This document shows, one piece after another, positions 46,166 through 54,982 of a stretch of DNA of 64,000 nt. Each line of letters opens with the position of its first letter. The first letter of the stretch is position 1. The stretch comes from JAJEBT01 sp965214975. Its GTDB lineage: Bacteria > Pseudomonadota > Alphaproteobacteria > MPNO01 > UBA830. The translations under genes and the position numbers were made by a program. Below the pieces are notes generated by a model. It saw only the letters and a list, made by a program, of their open reading frames with translations, was not told the DNA's origin and did no database searches. Location: assembly GCA_965214975.1 (NCBI GenBank), contig OZ244055.1:2294001-2358000 (forward strand). Direction: 5' to 3'.

Positions 46166-47611
46166 ATGGAGTGGTATCTCGCGCTTCTGCTTCTGCTCGG
46201 CACGGTCTGCGTCGCGATGTTCGTCGGCATGCCGGTCGCGTTCGCGTTCTTCGCGGCCAACGTGCTGGGCACGTGGCTGTTCCTGAGCGGCGACATCGGC
46301 CTCGTGCTGATGCCGATGGAGTTCCACAACGCCATCAAGTTCACGCTCACGCCGATTCCGCTGTTCCTGCTGATGGGGGAGATCCTTCTCCAGACCGGCG
46401 TCGCCTTCAAGGCGATCAGCGCCATCGACCGCATGATCGCCCGCGTTCCGGGGCGGCTGTCGGTGGTGTCGATCGTCGGCGGCACGGTTTTCTCGTCGCT
46501 TTCCGGATCGACGATCGCCAACACCGCGATCCTGGGTTCGGTGCTGCTCCCCGACATGACGAGCCGCGGCTACCGGCCGACGATCGCAATGGGCCCGATC
46601 ATGGCGGTCGGCGGCATCGCGATGCTGATTCCTCCTTCCGCCCTGGCCGTCCTGCTCGCGAGCCTGGCCGAGCAGTCGGTGGCCCAGCTCCTGATCGCGG
46701 GAATCGTGCCCGGCATCCTGATGGCGGCGCTGTTCTTCGGATACGTGATGGTGCGCTGCGTCCTCGACCCGTCGCTGGCGCCGAGCTACGCGCCCGACGA
46801 GAGCATGCTCGACCGGCCCGTCGCCGTCGCCGTCAACTGGAAAGGCCGGACCGTGCGCCGCTGGGTCTACGGCGGGAGCCTCGTGCGCCCGCTGAACCGC
46901 CTGCTGCCGTTCGCGCTCTACATCCTGCCGCTGTTCATCATCTTCGTCGTGGTGGTGGGCAGCATCTTCTTCAAGATCGCGGCGCCGACGGAGGCGGCCG
47001 CGCTGGGCTGCCTGGCGGCGCTTGCCGCTTGCTACTTCTTCAGGCTCTTCAGGAGCACGGTCACGGTGAGCGGCATCGACGGCGCGGATTTCGACTGGCG
47101 CGCGGTCGGCAAGGCCCTGGTGGAGACCGCCAAGATCAACACCATGATCCTGTTCATCATCGCCGGCTCGCTCGTGTTCAGCCAGGCGCTGGCGAACTCG
47201 GGCGCGACCGACGGGCTGCTCCGGCAGGTGACGGCCCTGGATCTCACCCCGCTGACCGTCGTCATCGTGATGATGCTGGTTCTGCTGTTCCTCGGCGCGT
47301 TCATGGACCAGGTGAGCATGCTGCTGCTCACCCTGCCGTTCTTCCTTCTCGGCACGCAGTCGCTGCAGGCGGCCTTCGGCATCGACGTGATCTGGTTGAT
47401 GGTGCTCATGCTGATCACCATGGAGATCAGCCTGCTCACGCCGCCGTTCGGGCTTCTGCTCTACGTGATGAAGGGCGTGGCGCCGTTCAACGTCTCGCTC
47501 GGGCAGGTCGTCGTCGCGGCGCTGCCGTTCATCACCATCGAGCTCGCGGTTCTGGTCCTGCTGATCGCCGTGCCCGAGGTCGCGGTCTGGCTTCCGAGGC
47601 AGCTCGGCTGA
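46166..47611 (+). CDS. TRAP transporter large permease (DctM family)
   Basis: The 481-aa ion-coupled permease, with about 12 hydrophobic segments. It has typical DctM elements: MFVGMPVAFAFF near the start, SSLSGSTIANTAILGSVLLPDM (first 20 residues shown in part) around residue 110, and a matching second half with EISLLTPPFGLLLYVMKG. It is the last gene of the dctPQM-like operon and converges on the adenine deaminase gene with a 12-base gap. Confidence 0.93.
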   Translation: MEWYLALLLLLGTVCVAMFVGMPVAFAFFAANVLGTWLFLSGDIGLVLMPMEFHNAIKFTLTPIPLFLLMGEILLQTGVAFKAISAIDRMIARVPGRLSVVSIVGGTVFSSLSGSTIANTAILGSVLLPDMTSRGYRPTIAMGPIMAVGGIAMLIPPSALAVLLASLAEQSVAQLLIAGIVPGILMAALFFGYVMVRCVLDPSLAPSYAPDESMLDRPVAVAVNWKGRTVRRWVYGGSLVRPLNRLLPFALYILPLFIIFVVVVGSIFFKIAAPTEAAALGCLAALAACYFFRLFRSTVTVSGIDGADFDWRAVGKALVETAKINTMILFIIAGSLVFSQALANSGATDGLLRQVTALDLTPLTVVIVMMLVLLFLGAFMDQVSMLLLTLPFFLLGTQSLQAAFGIDVIWLMVLMLITMEISLLTPPFGLLLYVMKGVAPFNVSLGQVVVAALPFITIELAVLVLLIAVPEVAVWLPRQLG

Positions 47612-47623
47612 CGGACCCGCCGT

Positions 47624-48649
47624 CTACTCCCCGGGCGGGTCTTCGGCGAGCGCCCGGTCCAGCCGGCCGAGCCAGGCGGCCTTCCGTTCCGGGGGCGCGA
47701 AGCTCGCCTCGAGGCTGTTGCGCGCCAGCTGCGCGGCCTCCGTCTCCCCCAGCCCGAGACGCTCGTGGACGGCGGCGAAGTTGTCGAGCAGGTAGCCGCC
47801 GAAATACGCCGGATCGTCGGAGTTGAGCGTCACCTTGAGACGCCGCCGCAGCATCTCGCGGACCGGGTGTCCGGACATGTCGTCGAACACCCGCAGCCGC
47901 ACGTTGGAAAGAGGGCACACCGTGAGCGGCATCCGCATGCCGGCGAGGCGGGCGAGCAGCCCGGGGTCGTCCATGACCCGCACCCCGTGGTCGATCCGCT
48001 CGGCGCCGAGAACGTCGATGGCGCCGGCGATGTGGGAGGCCGGCCCCTCCTCGCCGGCATGGGCGACCCGGCGATACCCCCGTTCGCCGGCCGCGGCGAA
48101 GACCCGGGCGAATTTCTCCGGCGGGTGGCCGACTTCCGAACTGTCCAGACCGACGGCCAGGATCCGGTCGCGGTGGGGTTCCGCCGCGTCCAGCGTGCCG
48201 AACGCGCTCTCTTCGGACAGGTGCCTGAGAAAGCACATGATGAGGGACGACGACTGTCCCCACTCGCGCCGCGCGGTCTCCATGGCCGCCAGGAACCCGT
48301 CCATGAACGTCCGGAATTCCACGCCGCGTCCGGTGTGGGTCTGCGGATCGAACATGATCTCCGCGTGGACCACGCCCTCGTCCCGGCATTTCAGCAGATA
48401 GGCGTGCATCAGGTCGTGGAAGTCCTCCTCCTCCACGAGGGCGCGGGCGCCGAGATAGTAGAGATCCAGGAAGCTCTGCAGGTCGCTGAAGTCGTAGGCC
48501 CGCCGCGCGTCGTCGACCGACGCGTAGGGCAGTTCCACCCCGTTGCGCTCGGCGAGCGCCATCATCATCTCCGGCTCGAGCGTGCCCTCGATGTGGAGGT
48601 GCAGTTCCGCCTTTGGGAGGGCCCGGACGAATTCCCTGAAATCCGGCAT
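47624..48649 (-). CDS. adenine deaminase (adenosine deaminase family)
   Basis: It deaminates adenine to hypoxanthine in purine salvage. The 341-aa product has the zinc ligands in ELHLHIEGTLE (His17, His19). Wording typical of the adenine-specific subfamily rather than adenosine deaminase is present: LQSFLDLYYLGA, EIMFDPQTHTGRG and GLDSSEVGHPPEKF. The catalytic AHAGEEGPASHI and the metal Asp in LNSDDPAYFGGY are intact. The start is the ATG at 48647-48649, since upstream in-frame sequence is shadow-like. It is convergent with the TRAP operon, so any functional link to transport is not shown. Confidence 0.9.
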   Translation of the reverse strand: MPDFREFVRALPKAELHLHIEGTLEPEMMMALAERNGVELPYASVDDARRAYDFSDLQSFLDLYYLGARALVEEEDFHDLMHAYLLKCRDEGVVHAEIMFDPQTHTGRGVEFRTFMDGFLAAMETARREWGQSSSLIMCFLRHLSEESAFGTLDAAEPHRDRILAVGLDSSEVGHPPEKFARVFAAAGERGYRRVAHAGEEGPASHIAGAIDVLGAERIDHGVRVMDDPGLLARLAGMRMPLTVCPLSNVRLRVFDDMSGHPVREMLRRRLKVTLNSDDPAYFGGYLLDNFAAVHERLGLGETEAAQLARNSLEASFAPPERKAAWLGRLDRALAEDPPGE

Positions 48650-49149
48650 GGGATCCGCTTTCCCTTCGCGCGTTTCCGGCCGTCGCCGACGGCGCACTGT
48701 AGCCCGGGCCCCGCGCGGTCTCCAGAGCCGCCGGCCCCGCGGTTCCCGGGCCGCGCCCGGTTCCGCCGGCGATTCGGGATCCCGGCGAAGCCGGCTGCGT
48801 TCCGGTCCGGCTCTTCGCCGCGGACTCGGCCGAAGGCGGCGGCACGGGCCGTCGGGCGGACGGCAGGCCTTCCCCGAGAGCGCGGCTTCCCGCCCGGAAC
48901 CGCGGGCACCGGGCGGTCGCGAACCTTGAGCCCGTCGTCCGCAAGACCGGCTTCGACGCAATCTCCCCGGCAACCCGGCGCAAGGACGCGTTCGCTGCGA
49001 TCCCGTCTTCCCGGTCGCCGCGGCGCTCCCGACGGCGCGGAAGCGTCCGAACGTCCGCCGCGGAACCGTGCCTTCGAACCGCCGGACGGCCCGCCGCGCC
49101 GGGACCGTTCACCCGCCATGGGCTTGTGCGGCCCGCCCTCGAGACGGGC
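48650..49149. other. 500-base gap without recognisable gene
   Basis: It lies between the adenine deaminase start and the end of the second glycosyltransferase gene. Open frames are shadow-like. It should contain the deaminase promoter and, at its right end, the glycosyltransferase terminator. No hairpin with a T-run was identified. Confidence 0.5.
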
Positions 49150-50532
49150 CTACGCCTTGCGCGAAGTCCGGACGAGCGCCGGCTTCAGCTTCCGGGGCGG
49201 GATCGTCACCACCTCGCCGAAGTCGGAAGCCTCCCACGGGGTGCGCGACGCCCGGTGCAGCGCCCACGCCCGTGCGATCGACACCCGGGAACCGTCGGGC
49301 AACGCCGACCTACCGACCGCCGCGCTCCCCAGCCCGGCGTGCAGCCTGCGCACCACGTCCGCATGCAACGGCTTTCCGGCCGGCAGCGTGACGTGGAACG
49401 GGGACGCGGGAAACTCCTCCAGCGCGGGGCGCGACGGCGCCACCCGCACCCGCGGATCCGGACCCAGATGGCGCTCCAGCCACTCCCGGCCCGGATGGTC
49501 CCCGGGCAGCTCCAGGCGCACCACCAGATCGTGCATCGGACCGGCCAGCACGCGCTCGACCGCCTTCAGCAGACGTTCCGCGGACAGCCCGTTCCCCCGC
49601 ATCGTCACCACGTACCGCGGCACCGTGAAGATCCGCCCCGTCGTGTCTGTGCGGAACCGGGGGTAGGCGATCAGGTGGGTCAGCTTCGCCAGCTGCAGCT
49701 CCCGGCTCCGTTCCTTCTCCGCCTGGCCCGTCTCCCGGGAACCCTGGTGCCAGGCGAACGCGTCCCGCACCGGCACCATCAGCCCGCCCAGCGTGTAGGC
49801 CCGGTAGCCGTACTCGCTGTCCTCCCCTCCCCATTGCGTGAACGACTCGTCGAATCCTCCCATCAGATCGTGGAAACCGCGACGGATCCCGCAGTTGCCG
49901 CCCCCCATCGGGAAGAACGGGGCGTCCGTCCTCGACGTCCAGTCGTCGGTTCTGAGCATGGTGGCTTCGATCCACCTGAGGGGCTGCAAGTCCACTTCCC
50001 GCTTGGCGAACAGTTCCTCCAGCGTCCCCGGCCGGTTCCGGATCGTGTCGGGGTCCGGACCGTCCGCCGCCACGTGGGCCCACGGACCCAGCGTCACCGC
50101 GTCCGGGACCGCGTGATGCCAGCGCGCATGCGCCGCCAGCCAGCCCGCCTCCGGCATCATGTCGCCGTCGAGAAACACCAGCACGTCGTGCGCCGCCGCG
50201 CGCGCGCCGGTGTTGCGCGCCCGCGCCAGCCCGAAGCCGAGATCCTCCTGCCGCACCACCTTCGCGTCCAGCGGCGTCGGCGGCAGCCGCGCCAGCGGCT
50301 CCGGCGAGCCGTCGTCGACCACCACCACCTCGAAGAGCTCCCGCGGATAGGTCTGGCCCTCCAGCGCCGCCAGCGTCCGCGCCAGCTCCTCCGGCTGCGC
50401 GCAGTACGGCACGATCACGCTCGCCGGCAGCTCCGGCGCGAACGCCCCGGGCTCCGGCACCTCCACCCGCCGCCAGTCGTTGTACCGGACGAGCTGCGGC
50501 GAAGGCGCGCCGCGCCGCGCTCCGTCCGTCAT
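49150..50532 (-). CDS. family 2 glycosyltransferase, 460 aa
   Basis: A GT-A fold glycosyltransferase. The N-terminal domain has ASVIVPYCAQPEELART, FEVVVVDDGSPEP and the metal-binding VFLDGDMMPEAGW. The acceptor side contains MGGGNCGIRRGFHDL, GGFDESFTQWGGEDSEYGYR (galactosyltransferase-like ED motif) and WHQGSR. A C-terminal region of about 170 residues is of unknown role. The start at 50530-50532 overlaps the stop of the upstream glycosyltransferase by four bases, so the two are coupled, probably in surface polysaccharide or glycoprotein assembly. Confidence 0.88.
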   Translation of the reverse strand: MTDGARRGAPSPQLVRYNDWRRVEVPEPGAFAPELPASVIVPYCAQPEELARTLAALEGQTYPRELFEVVVVDDGSPEPLARLPPTPLDAKVVRQEDLGFGLARARNTGARAAAHDVLVFLDGDMMPEAGWLAAHARWHHAVPDAVTLGPWAHVAADGPDPDTIRNRPGTLEELFAKREVDLQPLRWIEATMLRTDDWTSRTDAPFFPMGGGNCGIRRGFHDLMGGFDESFTQWGGEDSEYGYRAYTLGGLMVPVRDAFAWHQGSRETGQAEKERSRELQLAKLTHLIAYPRFRTDTTGRIFTVPRYVVTMRGNGLSAERLLKAVERVLAGPMHDLVVRLELPGDHPGREWLERHLGPDPRVRVAPSRPALEEFPASPFHVTLPAGKPLHADVVRRLHAGLGSAAVGRSALPDGSRVSIARAWALHRASRTPWEASDFGEVVTIPPRKLKPALVRTSRKA

Positions 50533-52055
50533 CGGGGCCGTGGCACGAACGACCAGGGCATGTACGAATCGGCCATGTCCGCGATGCCGACCCGGTCGAT
50601 GTTCCGGCCGCGCCAGACCCTGCGGGCTCTCTCGAGGAACCACTCGTCCCCCTCGTCCCAGGTGTGACCGCCGCCGTGCCGGACCAGCACGAACCCGGCG
50701 CCGTGGGTCCGGTAGACCCGGCGGCGGCCGTCCCGGAGGATTCTCTCGTGCAGACCCAGATCCACCCAGTGGGGGATGCACGGAAACCCGCCAACCCGGT
50801 CGAAAGCCTCCCGCGACACCAGCAGGGCGCCGCCGGCGCCCCTCAGGCCGTACCCCTCGGAGCGCTCCCGGCGAAGCTGGACGGTCACGTTCGACGCCGC
50901 CAGATGCACGAACTCCGTCGTCTTTCCCACCAGCTCCGCCTGCGAGTATTCCCGCGCCAGCACCAGATCCCACAGATGCTCGCGGCCGTACGCGTCGTCG
51001 TCGTCCATCCTCGCCAGGAGCGACCCGCCCGCCGCCGCCGCGAGGTCGTTCAGCGCCGCGCCGAACGGCCGTTCAGAACCGATGCGCACCACGGTCGCGG
51101 GCACCGGCAGGTCGGCAAGGCGCCGGTCGACATCGGCGAAGCCGTCGCCGTGCAGGCCCAGAACCAGTTCCGTCCGGGGGTAGGTCTGCCGCGCCACCCC
51201 CGCCAGCGCGTGCGGCAGCAGCGCCGGGCGCCTGGTCGCCAGCAGCACCGACACCAGGGGCGGCGGCGGCGGCGCGACCCCCGCATGCGCGCAGAGCTGG
51301 CGGGCCCGGGCGCGCAGCGAATGCTCCCGCAGCGCCGCCCTCCGGAGCCGGATGCTGCGCGCCTCGCGCGCCGCCGGGTCGGTTTCCGGCGGCGCGCCGG
51401 CCATCAGGCCGTGGAGCTCGGCGCCCAGCAGCGCCTCCATGTGCGGTGCCTCGTCCGCGAGATGCACGACCGCTCCCAGCGCGGCCAGGCGGACCAGGAC
51501 GGCCGCGCGCGCGGTCGCGTCGGGATGGAAGGCCGCGACGTCCTCCACGTGATGCAGGGAGCGGATGCGGTTCCGGTCGGTGGCACGGACGACGCGGTCG
51601 GCCCGGACCCCGGCCGGCAGCCGTTCCCGCGGCCCCAGCGCCCCCACCCCTCGGTGCCTGGCCCGGTGGCAGCCGACCGGGTTGTGCCACAGCGGGTCGA
51701 GGGCGGGAACCGACAGCAGCGGCGGCGCCTCGGCGAGGACGACCGCCGGGACCGCGGCGCCCGCCGCCCCGGCCGCGGTGTCGGCCACCGCCACGTCGAC
51801 ATGCCGCCCGGCCGTCGTCGGCGCCACCCGCCCCGCCGCCTCGAACACGGCCCGCGACCGGGCGCCCAGCGCGGCGATCTCCACGCCCGGCGGACACCCG
51901 GCCCGGGGCCGGGAAGCCGCCGCCTTCCCGAACCGGACATCGCGGAAGCCCCCGAGCGCCCGCCGCAGGACCGCGTCCCCGAACCGGCGGGCGAACCGCC
52001 ACGCCGCGCCGGGACCATCGACCCGCCGCCACTCGGCCCTGATCGCGTGAATCAT
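50529..52055 (-). CDS. glycosyltransferase with N-terminal extension, 508 aa
   Basis: The C-terminal ~250 residues form a GT-A domain with LVSVLLATRRPALLPHAL, YPRTELVLGLHG and the metal site LARMDDDDAYG. It ends with acceptor-side elements GGALLVSREAFDRVGGFP and VLVRHGGGHTWDEG. The first ~250 residues look like a second, glycosyltransferase-like Rossmann domain (VDVAVADTAAG, HHVEDVAAFHPDA). I place the start at the ATG at 52053-52055 (MIHAIRAEWRR). The frame is open to 52538, but that part is low-complexity. A 13-base poly-C tract lies about 190 bases upstream. Confidence 0.8.
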   Translation of the reverse strand: MIHAIRAEWRRVDGPGAAWRFARRFGDAVLRRALGGFRDVRFGKAAASRPRAGCPPGVEIAALGARSRAVFEAAGRVAPTTAGRHVDVAVADTAAGAAGAAVPAVVLAEAPPLLSVPALDPLWHNPVGCHRARHRGVGALGPRERLPAGVRADRVVRATDRNRIRSLHHVEDVAAFHPDATARAAVLVRLAALGAVVHLADEAPHMEALLGAELHGLMAGAPPETDPAAREARSIRLRRAALREHSLRARARQLCAHAGVAPPPPPLVSVLLATRRPALLPHALAGVARQTYPRTELVLGLHGDGFADVDRRLADLPVPATVVRIGSERPFGAALNDLAAAAGGSLLARMDDDDAYGREHLWDLVLAREYSQAELVGKTTEFVHLAASNVTVQLRRERSEGYGLRGAGGALLVSREAFDRVGGFPCIPHWVDLGLHERILRDGRRRVYRTHGAGFVLVRHGGGHTWDEGDEWFLERARRVWRGRNIDRVGIADMADSYMPWSFVPRPR

Positions 52056-52717
52056 GACCGCGTCAGGCCATCGCTTGGAAGCGGCATCGACCGGGGCGGC
52101 GCGCGGGAATCCGGCCCGGAGCCGGCCCGGTCCGGCCTTCGGGAGAGGGTTCCGTGCAGCCCGACCCGCGGATCGCGTCCGCGCATCCCGGGAATCGCGC
52201 GTCCCCGTGCGCGCTCCGACGTTTTCGGGATTGCGGGAACTCCCCCCCCCCCCCAGCCGCGGAAGCGGTTCCGACCCGTCGCGGCCGGCGGGAAATCCCC
52301 GGGAAACGTCCGCCGGGCGCATGCCGTCGCGGGCGGGCGGAGAGCCGGGCGCCTGTCGTCGCAAGAGGCGGAGAATCGCGTTCGCCGCTTCGCGCAGGCC
52401 CGCCCCGGGAGGACGCCCGCGCCGGCCCGGCGGCGGCGGAAGCGGCTTCACGAGCGCCCGCCCGGCGCCAGTCGACGCGCTGTCGCGTTGCCCCGTGTCC
52501 TGATCATGCTGGTTGCGGGCGGTTCCGGTCCGGGACATGACGGCCTTTCATTGTGCCCAATCTCTACCGGTGACGGGATGTCATGTCGAGACCGCCCGGG
52601 CCGGTTCCGCGCCCGCGCGGGCCGTTGCCAATCCGGCGCTTCGCTGTATCCTCCGGGAACCGGGTTCCGGCCGCGCATCGACGGGCCGCGGCGTGGGCGC
52701 ATGTTCCGGAGGCGGCC
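52056..52717. other. 660-base divergent gap with C13 tract
   Basis: No gene. It separates the divergent glycosyltransferase pair and lysK and must contain both promoters. The notable element is the homopolymer at 52242-52254. A GGAGG at 52708-52712 is the lysK ribosome-binding site. Confidence 0.55.
52242..52254. repeat. C13 homopolymer tract upstream of glycosyltransferase genes
   Basis: Thirteen C on the plus strand (13 G in the glycosyltransferase direction), about 187-199 bases upstream of that gene's chosen start. This is the longest homopolymer noticed in the window. If the true start were further upstream in the same open frame, the tract would lie inside the coding region. Confidence 0.8.
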
Positions 52718-54391
52718 GTGGCTGGTCTCGACGCACTGGTTCGCGAGGCGCGGGCCTGGCCTTACCAGGAAGCGCGCAAGATCGTCGACCGTCTCGGGGG
52801 CCGTCCTCCCGGCGGGGGATCCGTCCTGTTCGAGACCGGCTACGGCCCGTCCGGGCTGCCGCACATCGGCACGTTCGGGGAGGTCGTGCGCACCGCCATG
52901 GTCCGCAGGGCCTTCGAGGACATGATGCCGGGCGTCGAGACCAGGCTGTTCGCGTTTTCCGACGACATGGACGGCATGCGCGCCGTTCCGGACAACGTCC
53001 CGCATCCGGAACGGCTCGAGGAGCATGTCGGCAAGCCCCTGACCGACGTTCCGGACCCGTTCGGGACGCACGAGAGCTTCGGCGAGCACAACAACGCGCT
53101 TCTGCGCGCGTTTCTCGACAGGTTCGGCTTCGGCTACGAGTTCCGGAGCGCGACCGAATGCTACCGGTCGGGCCTGTTCGACGAGACGCTTCTCGCCGTG
53201 CTGCGCCGTCACGACGAGATCGTTTCCGTGATCGCGCCGACCCTGGGCCGCGAGCGGCGCGAGACCTACAGCCCGTTCCTTCCGGTGTGCCCCCGGACCG
53301 GCCGGGTGCTGCTGGCGCGGATTCTCGGCACCGATCCCGGGGCGGGGACGGTGACCTACGAGGGCGACGGCGGCGAGGCCGTCGAGACTCCCGTCACCGG
53401 CGGCCGGTGCAAGCTGCAGTGGAAGGCCGACTGGGCCATGCGCTGGACCGCGCTCGGCGTGGACTACGAGATGTCCGGCAAGGATCTCCTCGATTCGGTC
53501 CGGCTGTCGGGCCGCATCTGCGCGATTCTCGGCGGCGTGCCGCCGGTCGGGTTCACCTACGAGCTGTTTCTCGACGAGAACGGCGAGAAGATCTCGAAGT
53601 CGCGGGGCAACGGCCTGACGGTCGGGGAATGGCTGGAATACGCGCCCCCGGCCAGCCTCGGCCTGTTCATGTACAACTCGCCGCGAAAGGCGAAGCGGCT
53701 TCATTTCGACGTCATTCCCCGCCATGTCGACGACTATCTCCGCCACGCGGAAAGCTTCGCCGGCCAGCAGTGGCGGGAGCGGCTCGAGAACCCTTTCTGG
53801 CACCTGCGCGAGGTGCTGGTGCGCCCGGGGGCGGAGGAGGGCGGCGCGCGCCCCGCGAGAACGGAGATTCTGGGCGGCGCCGAATTCGACGCCGCGGCCG
53901 AGGCGGCCCGCCAGGGCAGCCCGGTCGGCTTCGGGCTTCTGCTGAACCTGGCGGCCGTCTGCAACACGGAGGATCCGTCGGTGCTGTGGGGCTTCGTCGC
54001 GCGCCACGCCCCGGGAACGGACCCCGCGAGCCACCCGGCCCTGGACGCGCTGATCGGGCACGCCGTCGCGTACTACCGCGACTTCGTCAAGCCGGAAAAG
54101 ACCTACCGCCCGCCCGAGGAGGCCGAACGCGGGGCGCTGGCGGCGCTGCTGTCCGGGCTGGACGGCCTCCCGGAGGACGCTGGCGTGGAGACGATCCAGT
54201 CCGTCGTCTACGAGGTCGGCAAGGCGCAGGGCTACGGGAATCTGCGCGAGTGGTTCGCGATGCTCTACGAGGTGCTTCTGGGCCAGAGCCGGGGGCCGCG
54301 CTTCGGATCGTTCGTCGCGCTCTACGGCATCCGCGAGACGGCCTCGCTGATCCGCCGCGTTCTCGACGGGGAATCGATCGCCGCGGCGTGA
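52718..54391 (+). CDS. lysK: lysyl-tRNA synthetase, class I
   Basis: It charges tRNA-Lys with lysine. The class I form is found in archaea, alphaproteobacteria and a few others. The 557-aa product has the HIGH-type motif as PHIGT and the KMSKS-type motif as KISKSRGN, with DDMDGMRAVPDN and KLQWKADWAMRW in between, all class I LysRS features. The start is GTG at 52718, five bases after GGAGG. The frame is open to 52583, but that extension is Arg/Pro-rich and unlike the family N-terminus (LDALVREARAWPYQEA). No class II lysS was seen in the window. Confidence 0.93.
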   Translation: MAGLDALVREARAWPYQEARKIVDRLGGRPPGGGSVLFETGYGPSGLPHIGTFGEVVRTAMVRRAFEDMMPGVETRLFAFSDDMDGMRAVPDNVPHPERLEEHVGKPLTDVPDPFGTHESFGEHNNALLRAFLDRFGFGYEFRSATECYRSGLFDETLLAVLRRHDEIVSVIAPTLGRERRETYSPFLPVCPRTGRVLLARILGTDPGAGTVTYEGDGGEAVETPVTGGRCKLQWKADWAMRWTALGVDYEMSGKDLLDSVRLSGRICAILGGVPPVGFTYELFLDENGEKISKSRGNGLTVGEWLEYAPPASLGLFMYNSPRKAKRLHFDVIPRHVDDYLRHAESFAGQQWRERLENPFWHLREVLVRPGAEEGGARPARTEILGGAEFDAAAEAARQGSPVGFGLLLNLAAVCNTEDPSVLWGFVARHAPGTDPASHPALDALIGHAVAYYRDFVKPEKTYRPPEEAERGALAALLSGLDGLPEDAGVETIQSVVYEVGKAQGYGNLREWFAMLYEVLLGQSRGPRFGSFVALYGIRETASLIRRVLDGESIAAA

Positions 54392-54583
54392 TTCCCGGCG
54401 TCCCCGGGCGACGGGGACGGCCGGCCCGGCCGTTCGACCGGCCGCGCCCTGCGCGACCACGGCGGGACCGGCGAAGTCCGCGGGCGTTCGGGCGGCCCCG
54501 TTCCGGCATCCGGCCCGGATCCAGCCTCGCGGAACAGCCGGGCGGCGGATCCGCGAACCGGCTGCGGCGGCCCGGGCAGGCTC

Positions 54584-54982
54584 CTAGTTCACCGGTCCGC
54601 TCGGCCGTTCCCGGGACAGTTCGGGATGCGCCGCGGTCGGCCCCGACTGGTGGTGCGCCATCTTCCACACGCGGCCCTCGCGAACGAAGACGTTGGTCGC
54701 CACCAGGTATCTTTGCTCGATCTCCTCGAAACACAGCACGCTCGCGGCGTCGCCGTAGACGAAGGCCTCCGGCGCGTGGCAGCGGATCCGCGGCGATTCG
54801 GGGTTGCCGATGATCGCCCGCCAGGTCTCCATGACCTTTTCCCTGCCGGTGACCGGGCCCCACCCCGGATGCAGGCAGGTCACCGGCGCCGTCGTCGACC
54901 AGAGCTCCTCCATGGCGTCGAGATTCCGGTCGAGGAACGCCTGGTAGAAGATCTCGTTCGCGAAGAGGACGGCTTCGGTCAC
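54584..54982 (-). CDS. NTF2/SnoaL-like domain protein
   Basis: A 132-aa cone-shaped alpha+beta domain protein. The N-terminal helix (NEIFYQAFLDRNLDAMEELW) is followed by VTCLHPGWGPVTGREKVMETW, typical of SnoaL_3/DUF4440-like proteins. The pattern ends with strands RYLVATNVFVREGRVWKMAHH. Enzymatic activity cannot be predicted. The start is GTG at 54980-54982, overlapping the TGA of the TRAP permease (GTGA), so it is translationally coupled to that transporter and may act on or bind its substrate. Confidence 0.85.
   Translation of the reverse strand: MTEAVLFANEIFYQAFLDRNLDAMEELWSTTAPVTCLHPGWGPVTGREKVMETWRAIIGNPESPRIRCHAPEAFVYGDAASVLCFEEIEQRYLVATNVFVREGRVWKMAHHQSGPTAAHPELSRERPSGPVN

Noticed and set aside
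49111..49160. Short direct repeats near the glycosyltransferase 3' end as an integration site
   Set aside because: The only matches are short G+C-rich words expected by chance.
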